Positions 26,317-34,960 of a DNA stretch of 64,000 bases are shown in pieces (the first letter of the stretch is position 1; every line of letters starts with the position of its first letter). The stretch covers positions 1-64,000 of the forward strand of contig NZ_NWUW01000009.1 of assembly GCF_002746455.1 (NCBI RefSeq), given 5' to 3'. Source of the DNA: Bacillus fungorum (GTDB taxonomy: Bacteria; Bacillota; Bacilli; Bacillales; Bacillaceae_G). The notes beneath the pieces were generated by a model. The model saw nothing but the letters and a program-made list of their open reading frames with translations. It was not told the DNA's origin and ran no database searches. The translations under genes and the position numbers were made by a program.

Positions 26317-27948
26317 TTATAAAAATGGACGAAATAGCCCTTTTATTGTTTGTGATAAATTTTTATAGGCTGATGAACCATGAAACTCAAGATCGAAATT
26401 AACTTCTTCAAGCCAATGTGAATCAAATGCCCCCGCTTCAATATACGGTTCAATATCGTTTCTTCCCGTTGGATTGAAGTGGAATACATCTACTCCTATT
26501 TGATTTAAAAATAGTAATAAAACAGCATCAGAACGAGTTAATTCTCCACTCTTCTCATTATTAAATATAACAATTTTCGGTACATCTTGTGAATAATCAA
26601 ATTTCTCAAGATGTTCTAAAATATTCGGTGGTATTTGAGAGAGTTGTGCGAAAACATATAGCGCTACATCTTGTTTCGTCTCTTTTGCAATCGGTTTACA
26701 CATTTCACTTTCACACGTATGGATGATCGCCTCTGCAATACCATGTTGTAATCCTTCTGGCAATCGTTTATGTGGCCACCAATGACTGTTCATAATTAAA
26801 TCTGGATGTAATTTCCCCCCGCGGTCTAATGCATCTCGGTAATGATATTGGAAATTTGCTTTTTGCTCTTTCGTAAACGGGAATGTATTAATTAATAAAC
26901 TGTTATCAAATGATGTAACAGCCTTTAATCGCTGAAAATATTCTTTATCATTCTTCGAAACACCTGATATTTTCGCAAATAAAGAAGGAATATAAATGTG
27001 TTTATTTTCAACAAAGAATGTCGGGCGTACAAATGCCTTTTCTTTCGTAATTAAAAAGAGTTCATCGTATGTTGTTTTTAATGTACGAGCTACAGGCGTA
27101 TATGAACGGAATTGCCACGGCTTGTACAGCAGTGAATTATCATGGTGAAGGACTTGCTCAATTTCTTTTGAAGCTTGATACGCTACTGTTGCAACACGTT
27201 CGCGGCGGCGATCTGGAAATGGTTCAAGAGAAATGCGACCTGGATGCGACACAATAAAAGTCCTTCCCTCTTCATCAACATTCTCAAATCCATCTTTTCC
27301 TTCTGGATGATAATAAAGCACATCACAACCGAGCATAATAAGGAAGTATAAGAAATATATACGGCTCTCCGTCGCATCCCCATACCAAACGATACGCGGC
27401 ATTTGTTTCTTATAATTAACCGTAGAGAACCACTTAGCTACGTAATTTTCACTTAATTTAATTATATCAATTAAAAAACGACGGAACCCTTCTGTTTTTA
27501 ATGATTGGTTATGTTGTTTCTCATACAATTTCAATACAGAAATAAACGTCGTATGTATATAATGCTGTAAGTCAGGATTGTCTACTTTCGGTAAAAGTTG
27601 TTTCCCAGATAAGTGTGCCACTAACCTATTTACTGTCAGACCGTTTGGTGCTTCTTGATGTAATCCGAACACTTCTTGAATGTGACGAAGCTTTTCTGAA
27701 TCAATCACTTTGTTTAAATTTTGTTCGTGTAAAACTTCAATTCCTTTCGCTTCACTATAATCAAATAACTCATTAAAATATTCATCTACATCATTAGGAA
27801 CACCAAGGATTCGACATGCTATATAACTAAATTTCATCTCATTCTCTGTCAGCTTATATTGTGGGCGTTTTTCTAAAAGTGTTTCAAATCGCTTTAAATC
27901 TGATTCATCTTTTAATGCATATGGTTGAAGTGTAAAACGTGAAAACAC
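26317..27948 (-). CDS. yceG: YceG family protein (putative tellurite/toxic anion resistance component)
   Basis: This 543-residue soluble protein matches the YceG family, always found next to TelA and TerD genes. Two similar halves can be discerned: MPRIVWYGDATESRIYFLYFL with DVLYYHPEGKD, and VPKIVIFNNEKSGELTRSDAVLLLFLNQIGVDVFHFNPTGRND. Both have a Rossmann-like strand, an acidic loop and an HFNP/YYHP end, suggesting an internal duplication. The catalytic role is unknown. It lies between yceF and yceH in the B. subtilis order. Confidence 0.87.
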   Translation of the reverse strand: MFSRFTLQPYALKDESDLKRFETLLEKRPQYKLTENEMKFSYIACRILGVPNDVDEYFNELFDYSEAKGIEVLHEQNLNKVIDSEKLRHIQEVFGLHQEAPNGLTVNRLVAHLSGKQLLPKVDNPDLQHYIHTTFISVLKLYEKQHNQSLKTEGFRRFLIDIIKLSENYVAKWFSTVNYKKQMPRIVWYGDATESRIYFLYFLIMLGCDVLYYHPEGKDGFENVDEEGRTFIVSHPGRISLEPFPDRRRERVATVAYQASKEIEQVLHHDNSLLYKPWQFRSYTPVARTLKTTYDELFLITKEKAFVRPTFFVENKHIYIPSLFAKISGVSKNDKEYFQRLKAVTSFDNSLLINTFPFTKEQKANFQYHYRDALDRGGKLHPDLIMNSHWWPHKRLPEGLQHGIAEAIIHTCESEMCKPIAKETKQDVALYVFAQLSQIPPNILEHLEKFDYSQDVPKIVIFNNEKSGELTRSDAVLLLFLNQIGVDVFHFNPTGRNDIEPYIEAGAFDSHWLEEVNFDLEFHGSSAYKNLSQTIKGLFRPFL

Positions 27949-28018
27949 AACAGTTCACCTCCAAAAACATTTACGTTTTTTCTAAGTCCTTCTTCTATTA
28001 TAAACTATTTTTGGTTAT

Positions 28019-28054
28019 AAAAAATGGGCGCTCACAAAACGAGCAAACCCATTT
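28019..28054 (-). terminator. Hairpin between yceF and yceG
   Basis: Arms AAATGGG(TTT)GCTC and GAGC(G)CCCATTT followed by T6 on the minus strand; the bulge makes it a moderate terminator that may allow read-through to yceG. Confidence 0.6.
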
Positions 28055-28057
28055 CAA

Positions 28058-28849
28058 TTATTTATTGTCTTCTTTAGTAGCTGCAACTTCTTCTTTAGCT
28101 TGTCCAGAATTCTTCATGTAGTGAATTATAAATGTTGCTCCAAATGCTACAACTAAAATAATAAAGAATAGTGTATGACTAATCTCAATCTCGATTAAAG
28201 ACAGTAACATTTTCGATGCAATAATTAAGATTAAAATGTATGCTGTCGTTTCAAGCTCTGGAATACGCTCTAATAATTTCAAGAATACACCGGCAATACC
28301 ACGCATCATTAAAATACCTAGCATTCCGCCTAATAATAAAATCCAAACTTCATTAGATACACCAAATGCAGCAAGTACACTATCTACAGAGAATGCGATA
28401 TCCATTAATTCGACCATTGCAACTGTTCCCCAGAAGACACCAAACATTCTGAAGAAAATACTGTTTTGGTTCATACCATGAGCTTCCTCTTCTTCACCTG
28501 CACCTTTACGCTTATCAATAAAGTATTTTACTGATAACCAAGCAAGGTAAAGTGCACCAAGAAGTTTTACCCACCATAATTTAATTAAGAACATTCCGAT
28601 TCCAATTGCAATAAAGCGGAATATATAAGCTCCAATAAGTCCATAGAATAATGCTTTTTTACGTTTCTCTTCAGGAAGGTGTTTTACCATTACCGCTAAC
28701 ACAAGTGCGTTATCAGCAGATAACAACCCTTCAAGTACAACAAGTGTACCTATTAATCCCCAAGATACTGGATCCTGCAACACTTTAATCCACATGTCCA
28801 AGTCGAAAAACTGAGCATACGTATCAAGGATTCCTTGCAAAATACTCAT
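28058..28849 (-). CDS. yceF: TerC-family integral membrane protein (YceF)
   Basis: This 263-residue protein has seven to eight membrane helices. The TerC motifs are present: LEGLLSADNALVLAVMV in helix two and MVELMDIAFSVDSVLAAFG in the central helix, with the paired acidic residues proposed to bind metal. B. subtilis YceF (MeeF) takes part in manganese export and metalation of exported enzymes, so a Mn2+-related role is likely by homology. A hairpin separates it from yceE, so it may depend on read-through or an internal promoter. No yybP-ykoY-type riboswitch is seen upstream. Confidence 0.9.
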   Translation of the reverse strand: MSILQGILDTYAQFFDLDMWIKVLQDPVSWGLIGTLVVLEGLLSADNALVLAVMVKHLPEEKRKKALFYGLIGAYIFRFIAIGIGMFLIKLWWVKLLGALYLAWLSVKYFIDKRKGAGEEEEAHGMNQNSIFFRMFGVFWGTVAMVELMDIAFSVDSVLAAFGVSNEVWILLLGGMLGILMMRGIAGVFLKLLERIPELETTAYILILIIASKMLLSLIEIEISHTLFFIILVVAFGATFIIHYMKNSGQAKEEVAATKEDNK

Positions 28850-28893
28850 CTTACCTTTATCCCCTATTCTTTGCTAGATTTATAGAAAGGTCA

Positions 28894-28920
28894 AAAAAAG
28901 GAAACGAATATCGTTTCCTT
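28894..28920 (-). terminator. Hairpin between yceE and yceF
   Basis: AAGGAAACGA and its complement enclose ATA, and T7 follows on the minus strand, right after the yceE stop codon. It is a strong internal terminator that would lower yceFGH expression relative to the terD genes. Confidence 0.8.
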
Positions 28921-28921
28921 T

Positions 28922-29500
28922 CTATGCATCCAAGCCATACGCTCTTACAAGCGCACCTAAACCACCTTGGAATCCACTTCCTACTGCATTAAACTTCCAC
29001 TGTCCATTATGACGGTATAATTCGCAAAAAACAACTGCTGTTTCAATGGAGAAATCTTCTCCTAAATCAAAACGAAGAACTTCTTCATTCGTTTCTTCAT
29101 TCGCTAAACGAACGAACGCATTTCCTACTTGTCCGAAGTTTTGACTACGGCCTTCCGCATCATAAATCGTAACTGTAATAGCAATTTTATGCACGTCTAC
29201 CGGAACTTTCTTTAAATCGACAACAAGTTGCTCATCGTCGCCTTCACCTTCACCTGTGCGGTTATCCCCTGTATGTAAAACAGATCCACAAGGAGACTGT
29301 AAATTATTATAGAAAATGAAATCAGTTTCCTTCGTACATTTTCCATTCGCATCTAATAAAAAGGCAGATGCATCTAAATCAAAATCAGATCCACCGTCAT
29401 AAGATTTAATATCCCAACCAAGACCAATTACCGCTTTTGTTAAGCCAGGGCTTGTTTTACCTAAATCGATTTTCTGTCCTTTTTGTAACTGAATAGCCAT
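28922..29500 (-). CDS. yceE: TerD-family stress protein (YceE)
   Basis: This 192-residue protein has the TerD calcium-binding pattern: DFDLDASAFLLDANGK and [13 protein letters not shown]. TerD proteins bind Ca2+ through these acidic loops and protect against tellurite, oxidative and envelope stress by an unknown mechanism. It is the third terD-type gene in the row and is most like the middle one (yceD). A good ribosome binding site (GAGGTG) precedes the ATG. Confidence 0.93.
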   Translation of the reverse strand: MAIQLQKGQKIDLGKTSPGLTKAVIGLGWDIKSYDGGSDFDLDASAFLLDANGKCTKETDFIFYNNLQSPCGSVLHTGDNRTGEGEGDDEQLVVDLKKVPVDVHKIAITVTIYDAEGRSQNFGQVGNAFVRLANEETNEEVLRFDLGEDFSIETAVVFCELYRHNGQWKFNAVGSGFQGGLGALVRAYGLDA

Positions 29501-29534
29501 TTATATTCACCTCTATATTTTAATCTTTAAAAAT

Positions 29535-29570
29535 ATATCCATCAGTAAATATATATTTACTGATGGATAT
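29535..29570 (-). terminator. Hairpin between yceD and yceE
   Basis: A 16-bp perfect stem (ATATCCATCAGTAAAT) with an ATAT loop is followed on the minus strand by an interrupted T-run. It is probably an attenuating or RNA-stabilising hairpin rather than a full stop. Confidence 0.6.
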
Positions 29571-29579
29571 ACAAATCTA

Positions 29580-30164
29580 TTACTCTACGTCTAAACCAAA
29601 GTTATTACATAGAGACGCTAATCCACCTTGGAATCCACTTCCGATTGCATTGAACTTCCAGTCACCTGCATGACGGTATAGCTCACCTACTACAACAGCT
29701 GTTTCAATAGAGAAATCTTCTCCTAAATCGTAACGAATTAACTCTGCATTTTTTTCTTCATCAAGAATACGTACGAAAGAGTTAGAAACTTGTCCGAAGT
29801 TTTGGCTACGACCTTCTCCGTCATAAATTGTGATTGTGAAACAAATACGTTCGATATGTGCAGGCACATTTTTCAAATCTACTTTAATCGCTTCGTCATC
29901 GCCTTCACCTTCACCAGTTCGGTTATCTCCTAAATGCTCTACAGCACCATTCGCACCTTTTGGGTTGTTATAGAAAACGAAATCCTCTGCACCTGAAACT
30001 TTACCGTTAGAACCTACTAAGAAAATACTAACATCTAAATCGAAATCGTTTTGTCCGTCATAACGATTTGTATCCCAACCAAGTCCTACAAGAACTTTTG
30101 AAAGACCTGGATTCGTTTTTGTTAAGTCTACCTTCTGTCCTTTTTTCAATGAAATTGATGCCAT
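29580..30164 (-). CDS. yceD: TerD-family stress protein (YceD)
   Basis: It carries [16 protein letters not shown] and [13 protein letters not shown], both acidic loops of the TerD fold. The start is the ATG at 30162-30164, eight bases after AGGAGG; a TTG two codons upstream is also in frame but poorly spaced. The length is 194 residues. It begins 23 bases after yceC ends, so yceC and yceD share a transcript. Confidence 0.93.
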   Translation of the reverse strand: MASISLKKGQKVDLTKTNPGLSKVLVGLGWDTNRYDGQNDFDLDVSIFLVGSNGKVSGAEDFVFYNNPKGANGAVEHLGDNRTGEGEGDDEAIKVDLKNVPAHIERICFTITIYDGEGRSQNFGQVSNSFVRILDEEKNAELIRYDLGEDFSIETAVVVGELYRHAGDWKFNAIGSGFQGGLASLCNNFGLDVE

Positions 30165-30187
30165 ATACAATTCCTCCTCGGTTTACT

Positions 30188-30784
30188 TTATTGATAACGT
30201 GATACAATCTCACTTAAGTTTTTATCTTGTGTTCCTTCTCCAATTGCTGAAAACTTCCATTCATTTTCGTGTCGATACATTTCCCCTGCAATTAGAGTCG
30301 TTTTGCCAGCATAATTATCCGATAAATTATAGCGAGCTAATTCTTCACCAGTTTGCGGGTTTTGAATACGAATATATGCATTACGAATCATCCCGAAATC
30401 TTGACGACGATTTACACAGTCATAAATATTTACAACGAATACTAAACGATTAATACGGCTCGGAACTTTATGTAATTCTACGAAAATTGTTTCGTCATCA
30501 CCAGCGCCTTCACCTGTTAAATTATCTCCTGAATGAATAATACTACCACAAGTAGAAAGTTTGTTTCCGAAGTAAACTAAATCATTTTTGTTTAAAAAAC
30601 GATCTCCTTCTAACATAACAACAGATGCATCACAATCTACATTTGGTTTACTTCCAAATAATGAAGACAGAAATCCACCTGATTGCCCAATTGGATCCCA
30701 GCCTAAGCCAACCTGTAGTTTTGCTACTTTTGGTTGTCCTTTCGTTAAATCGATCTTTTGACCTTTTTCTAAAATAATAGGCAT
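30188..30784 (-). CDS. yceC: TerD-family stress protein, divergent member (YceC)
   Basis: This is the first gene of the cluster, with 198 residues. It keeps GDNLTGEGAGDDE, but the first acidic loop is altered: an insertion (SGGFLSSLFGSKPN, about residues 36-49) precedes NVDCDASVVML instead of DFDLD. Ca2+ binding at that site may be weaker. Promoter elements and a 5'-UTR inverted repeat (ATTTTCC...GGAAAAT, 30808-30827) lie upstream. In B. subtilis the yceC operon is induced by envelope stress sigma factors; I see no clear ECF promoter here. Confidence 0.9.
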   Translation of the reverse strand: MPIILEKGQKIDLTKGQPKVAKLQVGLGWDPIGQSGGFLSSLFGSKPNVDCDASVVMLEGDRFLNKNDLVYFGNKLSTCGSIIHSGDNLTGEGAGDDETIFVELHKVPSRINRLVFVVNIYDCVNRRQDFGMIRNAYIRIQNPQTGEELARYNLSDNYAGKTTLIAGEMYRHENEWKFSAIGEGTQDKNLSEIVSRYQ

Positions 30785-30845
30785 GAAGTTTCTCCCTTTC
30801 TACAAAGCATTTTCCAAATCGGAAAATATTGTATTCTTCTCTTAT

Positions 30846-30854
30846 ATTGTAGCA
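30846..30854 (-). promoter_or_regulatory. Extended -10 promoter of the yceC-H cluster
   Basis: TGCTACAAT on the minus strand fits the extended -10 form; the -35 region is poor. It lies about 60 bases upstream of the yceC start codon. Confidence 0.5.
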
Positions 30855-30912
30855 TTATTTACCTAGTGATAAAAAGGATAAATTCTCAGTTATATGAAAA
30901 CATTCATATAAC

Positions 30913-31791
30913 TTATTTATGATGATGTAAGAAGTGGTAAATAGCACCAATCATTCCTGCGCAATTTCCGTTTTGTGCAAGTTCAATCTCACAATCACTA
31001 TAAATCTCTTTATTCAAATATTTCTCTACCTCTTCTTTTACTTCTTTTAAGAACTTATTTCCTCTATCAGTAATTCCTCCACCTATAACAATCATTTCTG
31101 GATTAAAAATATAGGCAAGGTTACTAATTCCAATTGCTAAATGTTTAAAGAAAACCTTAACCGCTTCAGTAATTTCCCTATCTCCTTTATCATACAATTC
31201 GAAAATTGTTTCTCCATTCCAATCACTTTCACCTTTATATTTTTGTACAAGACGAATTAATCCTGAAATCGAAGCGACCTCTTCAAACGTCTTCCCTTCT
31301 ATTAACATATTTCCCCATTCGCCAGCACTAAACGAATGCCCTCTATATAACTCTCCATCTATAAAAATTGCTCCTCCAATACCAGTTCCAAGAGTAAGCA
31401 TAATAAAATTTCTTTTTCCGTTCCCAATACCTTTCCATGTCTCTCCTAAAGCTGCACAATTCACATCATTTTCAACGGATACAGGTACTTGTAATACCCC
31501 TTGTAATCTATCAATAATAGGAATAGTAACGTAGTTCGGAATATGCTCCGCCCCTCCCGTTACAATCCCTTTATAAATATTAACAATTCCCGCAGTACTA
31601 ATACCAATCCCCGTAATCGTATGTTCATTCATTAATTTTTTTGATAAAAGAATGAGTTTTTGAATGATTTGTTTCCCACCCAAATGAATTTCTGTTGGAA
31701 CCGTTCTATGCTTTAATACTGTTCCTGTTTCTGAAACAATTCCATATTTAATTTGTGTACCACCAATATCAAATGCAATATATTCTTTCAT
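30913..31791 (-). CDS. ROK-family sugar kinase
   Basis: This 292-residue kinase has the phosphate-binding motif DIGGTQIKYG at residues 8-17, the catalytic aspartate in VENDVNCAALGE and the GTGIGGAI adenosine-site motif. It lacks the cysteine-rich zinc motif (CxCGxxGCxE) of most ROK glucokinases; the same region reads SAGEWGNMLIEG. That pattern is found in the beta-glucoside kinase (BglK-like) branch, so the substrate may be a disaccharide or another sugar. No sugar transporter is adjacent. It sits alone between the yce cluster and a bcr1-like element. Confidence 0.85.
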   Translation of the reverse strand: MKEYIAFDIGGTQIKYGIVSETGTVLKHRTVPTEIHLGGKQIIQKLILLSKKLMNEHTITGIGISTAGIVNIYKGIVTGGAEHIPNYVTIPIIDRLQGVLQVPVSVENDVNCAALGETWKGIGNGKRNFIMLTLGTGIGGAIFIDGELYRGHSFSAGEWGNMLIEGKTFEEVASISGLIRLVQKYKGESDWNGETIFELYDKGDREITEAVKVFFKHLAIGISNLAYIFNPEMIVIGGGITDRGNKFLKEVKEEVEKYLNKEIYSDCEIELAQNGNCAGMIGAIYHFLHHHK

Positions 31792-31843
31792 CTGCTTTCA
31801 CTTCCTCTACTGTGATGAGTGTAACATTCCCACTGCTCTACTA

Positions 31844-32006
31844 TTTATAAAGTGAAGCTTTAATCAGTGGGGGTTTTTGTTCATCCCCCACTGATTATCA
31901 GCCCTCAACAATCGGACTTTTACGGGTCGCCCGTCCCCCACCTAACTTCTTTGCTTTCGCTGAATTTTGAGGTTGGGGTCTTACTGCCCACAAATAGCGG
32001 GGTAAA
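31844..32006 (+). repeat. bcr1-like element, full copy A
   Basis: It begins ATAAAGTGAAGC and ends GCGGGGTAAA. Two hairpins are visible: AATCAGTGGGGG paired with CCCCCACTGATT, and CCCCCACCT paired with AGGTTGGGG. It corresponds end to end to the copy at 41966 in the opposite orientation. I identify it as bcr1 from memory of that B. cereus-group repeat (about 155 bp). It fills most of the gap between the ROK gene and the LPNTA gene. Confidence 0.8.
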
Positions 32007-32086
32007 GAGTTTACACTAATTCTTTTCTCTCTTCAGAAAGACACCACCTTTTTCTATATATAGTTTTTTTTGCATAAAACTCTTTT

Positions 32087-32141
32087 TCCTAAGAAATATT
32101 ACAAAGGGATGTATTTTAGATGGAATATTAATTTCTTAGGA
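32087..32141 (+). promoter_or_regulatory. Inverted repeat overlapping the LPNTA gene's ribosome binding site
   Basis: TCCTAAGAAAT (32087-32097) is perfectly complementary to ATTTCTTAGGA (32131-32141). The right arm includes the first half of the Shine-Dalgarno (TTAGGAGG), so folding would hide it. Confidence 0.55.
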
Positions 32142-32149
32142 GGAAAACA

Positions 32150-33067
32150 ATGACGAAAATCTTCATTTTAGCATCAACACTCTCTTTATCTTTTTTTAGT
32201 GGTTTAAATATCGGTAATGCAGCAACGGAAAACTTCTCTCCAGCAACAAACGCAATTGTACAAAATAACGATCATTTAGCAGAAGGCAACTCAAAAGATA
32301 ATAATAAACCACCAGGAAACAGTGGTTCTCAGGACGATAGTGGTTCTGGCGGCAACGGTTCTGACGGCAGTGGTTCTGGCGGCAACGGTTCTGATGGCAG
32401 TGGTTCTGGCGGCAACGGTTCTGGCGGCAACGGTTCTGATGGCAGTGGCTCTAGCGGCAATGGTTCTGGCGGCAACGGTTCTGGCGGCAACGGTTCTGGC
32501 GGCAATGGTTCTGGCGGCAACGGTTCTGGCGGCAATGGTTCCGGTGGCAGCGGTTCTGGTGGCAATGGTTCCGATGGCAACGGTTCTGATGGCAGTGGTT
32601 CTGGCGGCAACGGTTCTGGTGGCAATGGTTCCGGTGGCAGCGGTTCTGATGGCAATGGTTCTGGCGGCAACGGTTCTGGTGGCAGTGGTTCTGGCAGCAA
32701 CGGCTCTAGTGGCAGTGGTTCTGGCGGCAACGGCTCTAGTGGCAACGGTTCTGGTGGCGGTAACCGCGTTAAAGGCGATAGCAGTTCTCAAGGGGGCAAT
32801 GGCTCTCAAGGCGGTAACCGTGTTAAAGGCGATAGCAGTTCTCAAGGGGGCAATGGCTCTCAAGGCGGTAACCGTGTTAAAGGCGATAGCAGTTCTCAAG
32901 GGGGCAATGGCTCTCAAGGGGGCAATGGCTCTCAAGGGGGCAATGTAAAAGAACAAGGCGATAAGTTACCTAATACGGCAACACATGATCCTGCATCTAT
33001 TTTAATGGGACTTTCAACATTCCTAATCGGTATGTTACTATTTATTCGCCGTAAAAATGCAAAATAA
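32150..33067 (+). CDS. Gly/Ser/Asn-repeat cell wall protein with LPNTA sorting signal
   Basis: This 305-residue protein has a signal peptide (residues 1-25, ending IGNAA), a low-complexity region of GSGGNGS/GSDGNGS units (about residues 60-200), and three 18-residue repeats (NRVKGDSSSQGGNGSQGG, DNA period 54 bp, starting near 32761, 32815 and 32869). The C-terminus is LPNTA (273-277), a hydrophobic helix and RRKNAK. LPNTA is the motif used by sortase C in B. anthracis, whose known substrates BasH and BasI are anchored during sporulation, so this may be the BasH orthologue (inference from motif and chromosomal neighbourhood). The repeats should vary in number between strains. TTAGGAGG lies 8 bases upstream. 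Confidence 0.85.
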   Translation: MTKIFILASTLSLSFFSGLNIGNAATENFSPATNAIVQNNDHLAEGNSKDNNKPPGNSGSQDDSGSGGNGSDGSGSGGNGSDGSGSGGNGSGGNGSDGSGSSGNGSGGNGSGGNGSGGNGSGGNGSGGNGSGGSGSGGNGSDGNGSDGSGSGGNGSGGNGSGGSGSDGNGSGGNGSGGSGSGSNGSSGSGSGGNGSSGNGSGGGNRVKGDSSSQGGNGSQGGNRVKGDSSSQGGNGSQGGNRVKGDSSSQGGNGSQGGNGSQGGNVKEQGDKLPNTATHDPASILMGLSTFLIGMLLFIRRKNAK

Positions 33068-33115
33068 AAACACATCCTTCCATCTAAAACATACATGAAA
33101 CAAATTGCAGAACTA

Positions 33116-33162
33116 AAAAGGACTTTGGATTGCAGTTTATTATGCAGCCCAAAGTCCTTTTC
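33116..33162. terminator. Shared terminator, LPNTA gene / proS
   Basis: AAAAAGGACTTTGG pairs with CCAAAGTCCTTTT across a 19-base loop, between convergent genes. Confidence 0.8.
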
Positions 33163-33182
33163 ATTCTCTATCAAAAAGAGCA

Positions 33183-34613
33183 TTAATACGCTTTTCCCCA
33201 ATACACCATTTGCTTAGCTTTTTTACCACAACAAATACATTCATCAGCCAAATGTTCTTGCTCAAAAGGCATACAGCGAGAAGATACTCCAACTTCTTCT
33301 TTTAATTTCTCTTCACAAGCTAATTCCCCGCACCACATTGCTTTAATAAACCCTTGCTTTTCATCAGCTAATTTTTTCATCTCTTCGAAATTCGTCACAC
33401 TATACGTATTTTCATCACGAAATACTTTTGCTTTATTAAATAAAGAGTTATGAATTTCCTCAAGTAGTGCTGGAATGCGTTCTTCTAATTGATCCATTGA
33501 TATAAACTCTTTTTCTTTCGTATCTCTTCTTACAAGTACAACTTGATTCTTTTCAATATCTTTAGGACCAACTTCTAATCGAATTGGAATACCTTTCATT
33601 TCATACTCATTAAATTTCCAACCTGGTGTTTTATTACTAGCATCTATTTTTACTCGTGCAACCTTTTGAATATATCCTTGTAACTCTGTTGCTTTCGCTA
33701 AAACACCTTCTTTATGCTGAGCAATCGGTACAATAATAACTTGCACTGGTGCGACTTTAGGAGGCATTACAAGCCCATTATTATCACTATGAACCATAAT
33801 AAGTCCACCTATCATTCTTGTTGATACACCCCAAGATGTTTGGTGTACATATTGCCACTTACCGTTACGATCTAAAAATTTAATATCAAATGCTTCAGAG
33901 AAATTCGTTCCAAAGTTATGGGATGTTCCTGTTTGAAGTGCTTTCCCATCATGCATTAAGCTTTCAATCGTATAAGTTGCCTTTGCGCCCGCAAATTTTT
34001 CTTTTTCTGTTTTTTGTCCTTTAATTACTGGTATCGCTAAGTAGTCTTCACAGAAAGAAGCATATAGATTTAAAATATGTAACGTTTCAGCTTGAGATTC
34101 TTCTGCTGTTTCATGAATTGTATGACCTTCTTGCCATAAGAATTCTGTTGTACGAAGGAATGGTCGTGTCGTTTTCTCCCAACGAACTACTGAACACCAC
34201 TGATTATACAGCTTTGGCAAATCATTATAGGATTGCACAATTTTTGAAAAATGCTCACAAAATAAAGTTTCAGATGTAGGGCGTATACAAAGTCTCTCCG
34301 CTAACTTTTCATCCCCGCCATGTGTCACCCATGCTACTTCAGGAGCAAATCCTTCTACATGATCCTTCTCTTTTTGCAATAAACTCTCTGGGATAAACAT
34401 TGGCATATACACGTTTTCATGACCAGTTGCTTTTAACTTCTCATCCATAACTTTCTGCATATTTTCCCATAAGGCATAACCGTACGGACGTAGAATCATA
34501 CATCCTTTTACACTCGAATAATCAACAAGTTCTGCTTTTTTCACAATATCTGTGTACCACTGTGCAAAGTCCTCTTCCATTTTCGTAATCGCTTGTACTT
34601 GTTCTTTTGCCAT
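33183..34613 (-). CDS. proS: Prolyl-tRNA synthetase, archaeal/eukaryal type (ProS2)
   Basis: This class II synthetase charges tRNA-Pro. At 476 residues it lacks the editing insertion of the bacterial type and has the C-terminal zinc-binding domain of the archaeal type (cysteines in [16 protein letters not shown] and CICCGKK) ending in the conserved tyrosine KAY. Class II motifs appear at [10 protein letters not shown] and [12 protein letters not shown]. The start ATG (34611-34613) is set by AAGGAGG. B. cereus-group genomes also have a bacterial-type ProS elsewhere; this second copy is under a T-box, so it is made when uncharged tRNA-Pro accumulates. Confidence 0.95.
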   Translation of the reverse strand: MAKEQVQAITKMEEDFAQWYTDIVKKAELVDYSSVKGCMILRPYGYALWENMQKVMDEKLKATGHENVYMPMFIPESLLQKEKDHVEGFAPEVAWVTHGGDEKLAERLCIRPTSETLFCEHFSKIVQSYNDLPKLYNQWCSVVRWEKTTRPFLRTTEFLWQEGHTIHETAEESQAETLHILNLYASFCEDYLAIPVIKGQKTEKEKFAGAKATYTIESLMHDGKALQTGTSHNFGTNFSEAFDIKFLDRNGKWQYVHQTSWGVSTRMIGGLIMVHSDNNGLVMPPKVAPVQVIIVPIAQHKEGVLAKATELQGYIQKVARVKIDASNKTPGWKFNEYEMKGIPIRLEVGPKDIEKNQVVLVRRDTKEKEFISMDQLEERIPALLEEIHNSLFNKAKVFRDENTYSVTNFEEMKKLADEKQGFIKAMWCGELACEEKLKEEVGVSSRCMPFEQEHLADECICCGKKAKQMVYWGKAY

Positions 34614-34628
34614 AGTCAGTCTTCCTCC

Positions 34629-34865
34629 TTTTAGAAAATACAAAAAAACCCGCGTCCCTAAATAGGGACCGAGCTTTGCCGGCGTTACCACCCTGATTCA
34701 TGCACAAAAATTGTGCATGCTCTCTTTTTGATAACGGGAAATTCCCGCTGCATATGCAGAACTCGAAGGTAGGTTCCATATCGCCTTTTTAAGAATCTTT
34801 CAGCCTAGCGGATTCTCTCTCTGCTAAAAAGGGTAAACATGTACTAGTCCTTTTTCATCGTTATA
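34629..34865 (-). promoter_or_regulatory. T-box riboswitch (proline specifier) controlling proS
   Basis: On the minus strand the canonical T-box AGGGTGGTAACGCC (34681-34694) is preceded by stem I features, including AGAGAGAATCC and the GGAACCTACC specifier region. The specifier codon reads CCT, proline (34771-34773). The terminator follows (GTCCCTA/TAGGGAC and GGGTTTTTTT, 34642-34672) just before the proS ribosome binding site. Uncharged tRNA-Pro binding should favour the antiterminator and let transcription into proS. Confidence 0.93.
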
Positions 34866-34960
34866 ACGAAATAAATTTGTTGATTATCATAATACAAATT
34901 CTTTTTTAAAACAATAGCTAATTTTCTTACTTTTATATATTCTTTTCATTTTTTGCAGTT

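Noticed and set aside
28850-28893. Manganese (yybP-ykoY) riboswitch before the TerC gene
   Set aside because: The gap is too short and is filled by the terminator hairpin of yceE.
30888-30913. AGTTATATGAA/TTCATATAACT hairpin after the ROK gene
   Set aside because: There is no T-run on the minus strand after the stem, so I do not call it a terminator.
32340-32760. Possible CRISPR-like direct repeats
   Set aside because: The units are 12-15 bp in-frame coding repeats without unique spacers; they translate to GSGGNGS units.
32291-32956. Long open frames on the other frames and on the antisense strand of the Gly/Ser repeat (for example a PEPLPPEP-type frame at 32329-32745)
   Set aside because: They arise because GGC/GGT/TCT/AAC repeats lack stop codons in every frame. 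They have no ribosome binding site, while the sense frame has a signal peptide and a sorting signal.
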